From Bacteroidales bacterium (GTDB lineage: Bacteria > Bacteroidota > Bacteroidia > Bacteroidales > F082): 38,248 bases of DNA. The stretch is taken from positions 1 to 38,248 of the forward strand of contig JAEEON010000071.1 of assembly GCA_016284305.1 (NCBI GenBank), written 5' to 3'. A program made the translations under genes and the position numbers. Positions within the stretch are counted from its first letter, which is position 1. Every line of letters begins with the position of its first letter. The notes below the pieces were generated by a model, which saw only the letters and a program-made list of their open reading frames with translations, did no database searches and had not been told where the DNA came from. Below are positions 31,497 to 38,248 of the stretch, one piece after another.

Positions 31497-31628
31497 TTAG
31501 ATTATTGCCTGAAACTTAATAAATTCTTCCGAATAATGAATTGCCACCTTTGTTGAGATGGCCTTAAAATAACCGAAAATAGATTCCAAATCATTTCGTG
31601 CTGGTTCAGTCCAAATTAATGGTACCAT
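31497..31628 (-). pseudogene. ParE/RelE-type toxin, truncated to 43 residues
   Basis: An ATG at 31628 overlaps the antitoxin stop by 13 bases (ATGGTACCATTAA), the usual toxin-antitoxin joint. The product reads M-V-P-L-I-W-T-E-P-A-R-N-D-L-E-S-I-F-G-Y-F, the N-terminal ParE pattern (W-T-x-x-A-x-x-D-L-x-x-I), then stops after 43 residues where a toxin needs about 95. The missing part contains the functional core, so it should be inactive. Confidence 0.72.
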
Positions 31629-31822
31629 GAACGCACTTGCTTTTCAAATTCTTCTTGCGAGAGTAACCCTTTTTTAGCATCAACATCTGCAGAAGCCTGA
31701 AGCACACGTTGAATGACTTGCTCAACCGTGTATTGGCACGGTGAAAGTGTGGTACTTTGAGCCTCAATCTGGTCAAGCAATTCCTCTAATTCATCCGTTT
31801 GATTATTCAAATCATCAATCAT
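31616..31822 (-). CDS. Orphan antitoxin of a decayed ParE-type module
   Basis: From M at 31822 the product is 68 residues: an acidic helix (D-E-L-E-E-L-L-D-Q-I-E-A-Q), then S-P-C-Q-Y-T-V-E-Q, then S-Q-E-E-F-E-K-Q-V-R-S-W. The C-terminal part resembles the antitoxin at 32213-32464 (L-P-C-A-Y-T-H-E-Q), so the two are paralogues. The frame stays open upstream to 31963, but that stretch corresponds to the promoter-leader repeat. Its toxin is truncated and both promoter elements carry changes, so it may only be expressed by read-through. Confidence 0.65.
   Translation of the reverse strand: MIDDLNNQTDELEELLDQIEAQSTTLSPCQYTVEQVIQRVLQASADVDAKKGLLSQEEFEKQVRSWYH
31618..31822. repeat. 205-bp direct repeat, copy 2 (orphan antitoxin)
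   Basis: Partner of 28836-29040, in the same orientation about 2.8 kb away and colinear without gaps. This copy keeps the intact antitoxin frame. Confidence 0.88.
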
Positions 31823-31862
31823 GAAGCACTGGTTTTCCGATCCAATCAGTGGGTCGGTTTTT

Positions 31863-31945
31863 GCAAAAACAGTCAAATTATTCATGTTGGGCAATGTTTT
31901 TCGAATTTGTCCACAAAGACAACAATAATGTTTTATATATAGCGA
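31863..31945. repeat. Toxin-antitoxin leader repeat, decayed copy
   Basis: Matches 32496-32577 with a 36-base identical core (31872-31907). The two -7 elements present in the other copy are altered here at the same position: TACTTTTG became TGTTTTTG (31864-31871) and TATCTTTG became TGTCTTTG (31914-31921). Confidence 0.8.
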
Positions 31946-32223
31946 CCTTTTCGACAATCCCACACTGATGCGATATACACGCCATCACCTTCTACAAAGT
32001 AATAGACCTTATAGGTTACCACCAAATACCTATAACATAAACCACGAGTGAATTCTTCGTCTATCCTGCCTAAATAGGGCATTTTTTCAAGACTATCAAT
32101 ACAACGAACAATCTTACTAATTCTACGCTGTGCCACTTGTTGGCTGGCATACTGGCTATAGAATTGAAAGATAGCATCGATATCTTTTGATGCCTGCCTC
32201 AACCAATGGATTTTAAACGCCAT
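31933..32223 (-). CDS. ParE/RelE-type toxin
   Basis: From M at 32223 the product has 96 residues with the ParE fold pattern: I-H-W-L-R-Q-A-S-K-D-I-D-A-I-F-Q-F-Y near the start, P-Y-L-G-R-I in the middle, then R-Y-L-V-V-T-Y-K-V-Y-Y and a C-terminal V-W-D-C-R-K. Family members poison DNA gyrase or cleave mRNA; the target is not evident. Its ATG overlaps the antitoxin stop by 11 bases, so the two are translationally coupled with the antitoxin first. The longer frame to 32322 overlaps the antitoxin and was rejected. Confidence 0.85.
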   Translation of the reverse strand: MAFKIHWLRQASKDIDAIFQFYSQYASQQVAQRRISKIVRCIDSLEKMPYLGRIDEEFTRGLCYRYLVVTYKVYYFVEGDGVYIASVWDCRKGRYI

Positions 32224-32464
32224 AACGCTCGCAAATGGATGAGTGAGACTCATAGTTTCCATTTCGGAAATCAGTTTCGGCAGCTTGCAACGAAACTTCC
32301 ATTTGTTCGTGAGTATAGGCACATGGCAATGAGGACCCGCTTAGAATAGCAATGACTTCAGCGAGCAGTTCTTCACTTTCAGCATTTTCTACCAAAGCTA
32401 AAGCTTTTTCACGCATGCTCAGAAGTGTTTCACAATGCTGATTTTGGGATCCTTGAGTTGTCAT
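32213..32464 (-). CDS. Antitoxin of the ParE-type pair
   Basis: From M at 32464 the product has 83 residues: an acidic helical N-terminus (A-L-A-L-V-E-N-A-E-S-E-E-L-L-A-E-V) and a toxin-binding-like tail (L-P-C-A-Y-T-H-E-Q-M, S-S-I-C-E-R-Y-G-V). It overlaps its toxin by 11 bases. The start follows the TACTTTTG element at 32497; the longer frame to 32527 would encode part of this promoter. If the upstream promoter at 32547 is used, a start at 32518 is possible. Confidence 0.75.
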   Translation of the reverse strand: MTTQGSQNQHCETLLSMREKALALVENAESEELLAEVIAILSGSSLPCAYTHEQMEVSLQAAETDFRNGNYESHSSICERYGV

Positions 32465-32496
32465 ATTAAGTTCGTTATTTGGTATAAAACGCAATG

Positions 32497-32504
32497 CAAA
32501 AGTA
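32497..32504 (-). promoter_or_regulatory. Proximal -7 promoter element TACTTTTG of the toxin-antitoxin operon
   Basis: TACTTTTG on the minus strand, 32 bases before the antitoxin start at 32464. Confidence 0.6.
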
Positions 32505-32546
32505 GTCAAATTATTCATGTTGGGCAATGTTTTTCGAATTGGCCAG

Positions 32547-32554
32547 CAAAGATA
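32547..32554 (-). promoter_or_regulatory. Distal -7 promoter element TATCTTTG of the toxin-antitoxin operon
   Basis: TATCTTTG on the minus strand, 50 bases upstream of the proximal element. Use of this promoter would give a leader that includes the proximal one. Confidence 0.5.
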
Positions 32555-32645
32555 ACCACAATATTTTAATTATAGCAATTAATTAATATAATTAATTTCA
32601 ACTTCTTTGCCTATGACTCAAGATAAAGTCACGCAGGCGTTCAGC

Positions 32646-34469
32646 TTACAAACTATAATAATACTTCCTAATCAGCTCCGTCATCTTTGCTCGACGGGTT
32701 TCAAGGAAGTCTTGGTAGTTAGTATAATCCATCTCAAGGATTTTAGCAGGTATGCAGTTGTCTTCAAGGTTCTGATAGAACTCCGTTTCGCTTTTGATGG
32801 ATTTGAAGGTGGTTTCCTGTGTGCCCTTGATAGCGTCAAGAGCTTCGTTCAAATAGACTTTGGGGGCTTTCTTGCCAATCTTAATGTTGATGGGGGTATC
32901 TAGATAGGCATAGTTGGCCACTTGATTGTATGCGTACTTGTCGAAGCCATTGTCCACAAGGTATTGCTTCGGGAAGATGTGGTGAATGTCGCCGCCCAAG
33001 TTCACAAGCTCACCAACTGGAATATGCGACAATAAAGAGTCTTTCTTGAAGTAGTTCTGCGCAGCGAGAAACACCTGATAGGTCGGGTTGATGGATGACA
33101 CATAGGTCAAGTTCTGGTCGAGTTGTATATTCCAGAAGTTGTCCGACAAAGTAGCGTCCTCAATGGCTTTCAGGGTAGCCTTGACGCCATTTTCACCAAT
33201 GGCACGAATGTCTTTTGCGAATGAAGTCTCAGGAGAGGCGCTGTAACGGCCCGTGAGCACCGAAAGCACGTACCAACGCTGCACAACGCTTTTAATTTCA
33301 TCAACAGGAATCTCCTTGGATTCTTGCAGGAGCAGATAAATAGCGTATGCAAAGTCAATGGCCATTACTGAATTCACCAGTTTCTTAGATGTAAAGCCTG
33401 CCGAACGAATGGCCAACATGAATTGACTAAAGTTGTAGCCATTGATGACATTGTTGACTCCCGCCTCCAATTCTTGATAAGTACTCTCTACAATTTCTTC
33501 TTTGAATTCCCGGGTCTCAAAATCACGTCCCGAAAGCATGGCTACGAGGTCGGCAAGTTTGGCCCTCTTGCATCGATGCATGAAAGCAACACGGAGCACG
33601 TCGTCGCACTCAGGATCATAGACGGTTTCCTTGTCATCTTTGAGCCATTCCAGTTTGTTCAGATAACCTGAATTGGCAAAGGCCACGTCTTTTTCCTTAA
33701 TCTTATTGTAAAATGTGCCATCCTTGCAAAGGTGGGCGAAGTAGTCAATCACCTTACGCAGCGTATTCCCGCCGTGAATCTCGTCGGCAGCAATCTTTGA
33801 CATGACAAAGTCGCCTTGACTGAGTGCAGTACCCTTTGAGTTGATACGGATGAAGATGTCTGTGACGATATCGATATCCAACGAGGCATCCAGCTCAATC
33901 ACGCCGATGTTACAATGTTGAAGGTTTTTCAGGCTCTCCAACACTTTATGCAACTCCTCTTGATCCATTTCGGGGTTGTCAGCAACATACTGGTTGATAA
34001 ACTTAAAACTAGAGAAATCAGGTTTAAACAATTCGGCGATATCTGGTATCCAACGCTTACTCTTGAGATGCGCCGGCGTTTGTACAGCAAACAACTCCGC
34101 ATCAGGATTGTCAGAGATGGCGGCAAATGGGTCGAACGCAATCTTTACCCGACCTTCGCTGTAGTCATCGAACACGATGGTTTTTCCAGCGATGGCTGTC
34201 ATCAGTGCAGTAATGCGCTGTTGGCCGTCGATAAGGACCTTCTTGCCTTCCGACAAAGTACCATTCTTAAGCTTCACAGATGGGTTCTTCCAAATGATGA
34301 TATAGCCCGTTGGATAACCCTTATAAAGGGAATCCATCAGGTCGCGTACCTGTGACTTACGCCAAACAAAAGGACGCTGAATCTCAGGGATGGCAATATC
34401 ATTGGCCTCAATCAGGCCGAGTATCTGGCTGATGGCCAGCGGGTAGTTGTTGTATTTTTGTTTGTCCAT
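32646..34469 (-). CDS. DUF262 and HNH domain protein, GmrSD-like restriction family
   Basis: The 607-residue protein has an N-terminal DUF262 (ParB-like NTPase) domain with I-P-E-I-Q-R-P-F-V-W, G-Y-P-T-G, and the signature D-G-Q-Q-R at 81-85. A long helical middle follows, then an HNH-type motif I-H-H-I-F-P-K near residue 498. The family includes modification-dependent enzymes such as GmrSD, which cut phage DNA with modified bases; whether this protein does so is inference. It ends the hsdR/GIY-YIG cluster, 10 bases after the GIY-YIG gene. Confidence 0.88.
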   Translation of the reverse strand: MDKQKYNNYPLAISQILGLIEANDIAIPEIQRPFVWRKSQVRDLMDSLYKGYPTGYIIIWKNPSVKLKNGTLSEGKKVLIDGQQRITALMTAIAGKTIVFDDYSEGRVKIAFDPFAAISDNPDAELFAVQTPAHLKSKRWIPDIAELFKPDFSSFKFINQYVADNPEMDQEELHKVLESLKNLQHCNIGVIELDASLDIDIVTDIFIRINSKGTALSQGDFVMSKIAADEIHGGNTLRKVIDYFAHLCKDGTFYNKIKEKDVAFANSGYLNKLEWLKDDKETVYDPECDDVLRVAFMHRCKRAKLADLVAMLSGRDFETREFKEEIVESTYQELEAGVNNVINGYNFSQFMLAIRSAGFTSKKLVNSVMAIDFAYAIYLLLQESKEIPVDEIKSVVQRWYVLSVLTGRYSASPETSFAKDIRAIGENGVKATLKAIEDATLSDNFWNIQLDQNLTYVSSINPTYQVFLAAQNYFKKDSLLSHIPVGELVNLGGDIHHIFPKQYLVDNGFDKYAYNQVANYAYLDTPINIKIGKKAPKVYLNEALDAIKGTQETTFKSIKSETEFYQNLEDNCIPAKILEMDYTNYQDFLETRRAKMTELIRKYYYSL

Positions 34470-34479
34470 AGGTTATCCT

Positions 34480-35274
34480 TCAATTACTGCATTTAAGTTT
34501 GTACTCCTTTATGGTTTTCTTTTTGTTTTTCATAACTTCTTTCCAGATGGTTTGTCTGATATCTTCAATCCAGTTATCCTCAATAGCTCTTTTGATCAAC
34601 TTGTCAAATAAATAATATTCTTTCTCAGCACCAATCGGTTCTAACAAATTACCATTCTCATCGTAATCAAAATCACCAATATCATATACGAAAGGATAGT
34701 CTCTGTATCTTTTAAAATAACCACAAAAGGTTGTGTTTTTCATAGTTGTATAATCCATAAATTTATAACCATACCAAACATACCTTTCTTCTTTATTTAA
34801 CCTTTCATGTGTTTCACATATTTTCGGTTTAATACAATCGAAAAGCATAAAAGCAAAATACGACAACGACTCACCCCATCCTTGTTTTTCATACAATTCA
34901 TACCATTTTTCATCAAGGATCTTTTGTCCTAACGGCTTTCTCTCCCCTCCTAAAAGGATGTTGTATCCTTTTTTTATGTCCGTTGATTCATATTTTGAAA
35001 TGTACTTTTTTTCTAATTGATTTAGTTTTTCAACAAGCAGTGTAGGTTTTGTTTCATCAACTTCTACTTCTTCCAACACTTCTATCTTTATGTTTTCCTT
35101 GCCGTATTTCTTAATTGCGGCATCACATATCATCTTTGAACGTAGAGTTTTCGAATTACTCACATGTTCCTGCCAACGTTTCTCCACACTTGTAGTGGTT
35201 TGTCCAATATATACCTTTCCATTGGGGAAAGTATACATGTAGATATAACCTTTGTGTGACATTCTTTTTCTCAT
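34480..35274 (-). CDS. GIY-YIG nuclease family protein
   Basis: The 264-residue protein has an N-terminal GIY-YIG domain: G-Y-I-Y-M-Y-T-F-P-N-G-K-V-Y-I-G at 9-24, then Arg33 and His37 in K-R-W-Q-E-H, and a candidate catalytic Glu in L-L-G-G-E near residue 110. The C-terminal 150 residues are not recognised. The DNA is clearly AT-richer than hsdR and DUF262 on either side, suggesting separate acquisition. It may be a homing-type nuclease or an extra restriction effector. Starts at codon 1 or codon 5 (35262) are both possible. Confidence 0.85.
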   Translation of the reverse strand: MRKRMSHKGYIYMYTFPNGKVYIGQTTTSVEKRWQEHVSNSKTLRSKMICDAAIKKYGKENIKIEVLEEVEVDETKPTLLVEKLNQLEKKYISKYESTDIKKGYNILLGGERKPLGQKILDEKWYELYEKQGWGESLSYFAFMLFDCIKPKICETHERLNKEERYVWYGYKFMDYTTMKNTTFCGYFKRYRDYPFVYDIGDFDYDENGNLLEPIGAEKEYYLFDKLIKRAIEDNWIEDIRQTIWKEVMKNKKKTIKEYKLKCSN

Positions 35275-35329
35275 TTCTTCATCACCAAAACAGCTCCCCT
35301 ATCTTTGCCTATTTTAACGTGTTAAGATC

Positions 35330-38248
35330 TTACGCCACCCCGCCATACTGTCGATAGACATAGTCGTACACCACACCTTGATAATACGCGATGCTGTCGT
35401 CAGGATAACTATAAGGAAGCTCTTCATACAACAAGTCACGAATGGCCACATTGATGATGGCGCGCGTCTCAGCCTTGTCGAACGGATGGTCCATCTCTTT
35501 CAACAATTGCTTGATTTTGGCGAGTAAGTCCACAGCCACTGTCTTCAGCTTTTTGATGTCCTCCTTGGTCAAGTCTTCCTTGAAGAGCACATCATACATC
35601 GAGAGTTGCTCATCGTTCTCAAAGCCTTCCCTGACGTAGCGCTTTTCCTCTTCGGTCAGGTCGTGCGACAATTTCATCAGTTCCTCAAAGGTCTTTTCTA
35701 TCGTGGCACGGTTCTGCTCTTGGTTGTAGTCTTTGATGATTTGCTGGTACCGCTCATAGAAGTTAATACGCGAAGGATTAGCAGCCATCATTTTTGCAAT
35801 CCGCTCTTGCAACAGTTCTTGTATGTCCTTCATCACCAGGTTTTTCTCCTTGCTTCTGGCAAACTCACTCCTGAGCAAGTCGAAATTGATGCCGCTGATG
35901 TCGAAACGACGGCTATCACCTTCAGAGATTGTAAGGTTTTCCACTTCAAGATGCTCATTCACAATCTCGTTGATGGTCACACTGAGGTCGGTGATGTCGG
36001 CGTGCTTGCGTTTTTTCTGCAACTCCTTGTAAATGGCTTCAATAGCATCCTTTTGTTGCTTCATCTCTGGAGTAATATCCTCGCGATCGAGGTATTTCCA
36101 CAGTTTCAGCAAGGTCGTGGCAAAGGTGCAGTAAGTCTTCCTGATTTCCAAAGTCTCACACATGGCGTTGGCAGCCTCTTTCAGCGACGAGAGCTTATAG
36201 AAACTTTCCGCTTCGATCAGTTGTTTTAACTCAAAGCCATGTTCTTTCAAGAATGCCGCGGCCGCTGCCATGGTTTCCATGACATGCTTGATAAGTTCTT
36301 TTTTGTCGAGGGTTGGGTCGTTGCCATTGGTGCCACCATCGGGGTTTGCGGTATAGTCGGCCAAGGCCTGCCGCAAGGCTTTCACGATGCCCATATAGTC
36401 GATGATGAGGCCGTTGGTCTTGCCCTCAGCCACACGGTTGGCGCGAGCGATGGTCTGCATCAGCGTGTGGGCTTTCATGGGTTTGTCGATGTAGAGACAC
36501 GACAAGGTCTTCACGTCAAAGCCCGTCAGCCACATGGCGCAGACGAAGACGATGCGGAGCTTCGAGTCGGCGTCCTTGAACTCTTTGTCGAGTTCGCGCT
36601 TCTCCATCTTCTCGCGGTGTGTTTTGATGTCCAAGCCCCACTTCTCGAAGGTCTGAATCTCGTTCTGTTCTTGCGAGACGACCACGGCCATCTCGGTCTC
36701 CTTCATCCACTCCAACTTGCGGTGCAACTCTTGCACTTCCTGTTGTGAGGTGCAGGCAGCAATGGTCTGCTCCAAAGCCTTGATTTCGCGCTGCCAGTAT
36801 TCCTGGGCATAGTCGTACATACGCACACAAGTCACTTTGTTGTAGCAGACGAACATGGCCTTGCCCGAAGTCCAGAGGTCGCTGTAGTGCTTCACGAAGT
36901 CTTGTGCCACGATACGCAGCCTACTCTTGGCGGTCAGCAGGTGGACTTCTTTGGAAAACTCCCGTTCCAGTTTGGCCAACTGCGAGGCATCCATGTCGCC
37001 AGCCTGCTCCAAGGCAGCGGCAATCTCCTCGTTGATTTCGGGGTTCTTCAAGTCCTTTAGCTTCTCGCCACGGTTCTCGTAGAACAAAGGCACGGTAGCC
37101 TTGTCGTCCACAGCGCGCTTGAAGTCGTATATGCTGACATAGCCGCCAAAAGTGCGGGCAGTGATGTTGTCGTTGGAAAGCAAGGGCGTGCCCGTGAATC
37201 CGATGCGATGTGCCGTGGGCAGCAGGTGCATCAGGTTATCGGCGAAGATGCCGTTTTGCGTGCGGTGCGCCTCGTCGCTCATCACTATGATGTCGTGGTC
37301 GGGATGGATGGGCTCGGCATTGGGGTCGTTGAACTTTTGGATTAGCGAGAAGATGAAAGATGGATTGCCTCTCAGCTTGGCTTTCAGGTTCTCGCCGCTC
37401 GACGCGATGAACTTCTCGGCTTTCACCTTGCCCAACAGACCGCAGTTCTCGAAGGTGTCGCTGATTTGCTTGTTCAACTCGTCGCGGTCGGTGAGAACGA
37501 CGATGGTCGGCGAGCCTTCAAACTTGCGGCGTATCTTCTGCGACAGGAACACCATCGAATAACTCTTACCGCTACCTTGGGTATGCCAAAACACGCCCAA
37601 CTTGCCATTGAGGTACTGGCGGTTGCGATACATCTCAACGGCTTGGTTCACACCGAGATATTGGTGGTTGCGGGCCAAAATCTTTACCGTGGTGCCACCC
37701 GAGTGGTCGTAGAGGATGAAGTTCTCCAGCAGGTCGAGGAAGTTCTCTTTCTTGCAGATGCCACGCAACATGGTAGGCAACTCGATGTTGCCCTCCTCCA
37801 TCTCGTTGAGGCGTTTCCATTCGTGGAAAAACTCCCACTTCGAGTCGATGGTGCCCACCCGCGCCTCCAAGCCATTGCTGAACATGATGAAAGCGTTGTG
37901 GTAGAACAGTTGCGGTATGGTATCGAGGTAGTCGCGGTAGTTCATATTGAAGGCATCCACCACCTCCACGTCATGGTTTTTCAGCTCCATGAAAAGCAAG
38001 GGGATGCCGTTGACGAAGCCCACAATGTCAGCACGGCGGCGATAGAGGGCGCCATGCACCCACAGCTCGCGCACGCAGAGGAACTCATTCTTGTCAGGCG
38101 CGTTGAAGTCGATGACCTTGGCACGCACTTCTTCGGTCTCGCCATTGGGTTTTACGCGCGTCACGGGCACGCCGTCCCTGATATACTGATATTTCTGCTC
38201 GTTGATTTGCATCAGCGTCTGGCTACTCATGCGCTCGGTCATGCGCTC
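35330..38248 (-). CDS. hsdR: Type I restriction enzyme R subunit HsdR (5' end outside window)
   Basis: HsdR is the translocase and nuclease of a type I restriction complex. Residues counted from the ATG at 38242: PD-(D/E)XK nuclease with Asp72, Glu86 and Lys88 (E-L-K); Walker A T-Q-G-S-G-K-S (221-227); DEAH box D-E-A-H (323-326); helicase motif G-F-T-G-T-P; then a long helical C-terminus with P-F-D-K-A near the end. The frame stays open to the window edge (E-R before that Met), so the true start is beyond. About 970 residues are visible, near full length. hsdM and hsdS are not in the window. Confidence 0.93.
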   Translation of the reverse strand, partial: ERMTERMSSQTLMQINEQKYQYIRDGVPVTRVKPNGETEEVRAKVIDFNAPDKNEFLCVRELWVHGALYRRRADIVGFVNGIPLLFMELKNHDVEVVDAFNMNYRDYLDTIPQLFYHNAFIMFSNGLEARVGTIDSKWEFFHEWKRLNEMEEGNIELPTMLRGICKKENFLDLLENFILYDHSGGTTVKILARNHQYLGVNQAVEMYRNRQYLNGKLGVFWHTQGSGKSYSMVFLSQKIRRKFEGSPTIVVLTDRDELNKQISDTFENCGLLGKVKAEKFIASSGENLKAKLRGNPSFIFSLIQKFNDPNAEPIHPDHDIIVMSDEAHRTQNGIFADNLMHLLPTAHRIGFTGTPLLSNDNITARTFGGYVSIYDFKRAVDDKATVPLFYENRGEKLKDLKNPEINEEIAAALEQAGDMDASQLAKLEREFSKEVHLLTAKSRLRIVAQDFVKHYSDLWTSGKAMFVCYNKVTCVRMYDYAQEYWQREIKALEQTIAACTSQQEVQELHRKLEWMKETEMAVVVSQEQNEIQTFEKWGLDIKTHREKMEKRELDKEFKDADSKLRIVFVCAMWLTGFDVKTLSCLYIDKPMKAHTLMQTIARANRVAEGKTNGLIIDYMGIVKALRQALADYTANPDGGTNGNDPTLDKKELIKHVMETMAAAAAFLKEHGFELKQLIEAESFYKLSSLKEAANAMCETLEIRKTYCTFATTLLKLWKYLDREDITPEMKQQKDAIEAIYKELQKKRKHADITDLSVTINEIVNEHLEVENLTISEGDSRRFDISGINFDLLRSEFARSKEKNLVMKDIQELLQERIAKMMAANPSRINFYERYQQIIKDYNQEQNRATIEKTFEELMKLSHDLTEEEKRYVREGFENDEQLSMYDVLFKEDLTKEDIKKLKTVAVDLLAKIKQLLKEMDHPFDKAETRAIINVAIRDLLYEELPYSYPDDSIAYYQGVVYDYVYRQYGGVA

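Larger units (their letters stand above)
32496..32577. repeat. Toxin-antitoxin leader repeat, intact copy
   Basis: Partner of 31863-31945. It carries two unaltered -7 elements, so the intact pair has tandem promoters. Confidence 0.8.

Noticed and set aside
32224..32322. Longer N-terminus of the ParE-type toxin
   Set aside because: It is the antitoxin 3' end read in another frame; the short form gives the normal family length and overlap.

Overview
The window looks like chromosomal DNA of a Bacteroidota bacterium, probably order Bacteroidales. The evidence is a C-terminal type IX secretion (T9SS) sorting domain at the left edge, families typical of the phylum (DUF4831, a PurF-like protein starting MGGFFG, an ORF6N protein), and more than 20 copies of the phylum's promoter -7 element TAnnTTTG. 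These promoters lie just upstream of genes and RNAs on both strands and set most of the start sites chosen here. No species is assigned.

Positions 1 to about 27,000 are mostly housekeeping and envelope genes. A giant secreted repeat protein is cut by the left edge. mnmE and truA (tRNA modification) diverge from a shared 48-base promoter region. Next come a sigma-factor-like gene and an M23 peptidase. The peptidase diverges, across a perfect palindrome, from an operon of an LTA-synthase-type phosphotransferase/sulfatase, a lipid kinase and an MscS-type channel. Then follow kdsA, a DUF4831 protein, a HAD phosphatase overlapping a Na+/solute symporter, a small acidic protein with an ExoX-C-like domain, and a GT2 glycosyltransferase. 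After these come the SRP RNA, a PurF-like protein lacking the glutaminase cysteine, a YciO/Sua5 protein, tRNA-Lys(TTT), a duplicated-domain lipoprotein with a small PH-like partner, and an outer-membrane porin with a Gate-domain membrane protein.

Positions about 27,000 to 32,600 are a mosaic of defence and toxin-antitoxin genes, many broken. They include an intact elaA and a second elaA with an internal deletion, a truncated DUF1294 gene, a CdiA-CT-like nuclease candidate, an ORF6N gene with one nonsense codon and one frameshift, an intact ParE-type toxin-antitoxin pair, a decayed second pair, and a third antitoxin copy ended by a nonsense mutation. In the middle is an intact Abi_2 (AbiD/AbiF) HEPN protein. 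It is preceded by a compact structured RNA of about 54 nt with its own promoter and a U7 terminator-like tail. This is the best candidate in the window for an RNA-guarded HEPN toxin, the class from which I recall Cas13 has been proposed to derive.

Positions 32,646 to the right edge carry restriction-type genes on the minus strand: a type I HsdR cut by the window edge, an AT-rich GIY-YIG nuclease, and a DUF262-HNH (GmrSD-like) protein. The methylase and specificity subunits would lie beyond the right edge.
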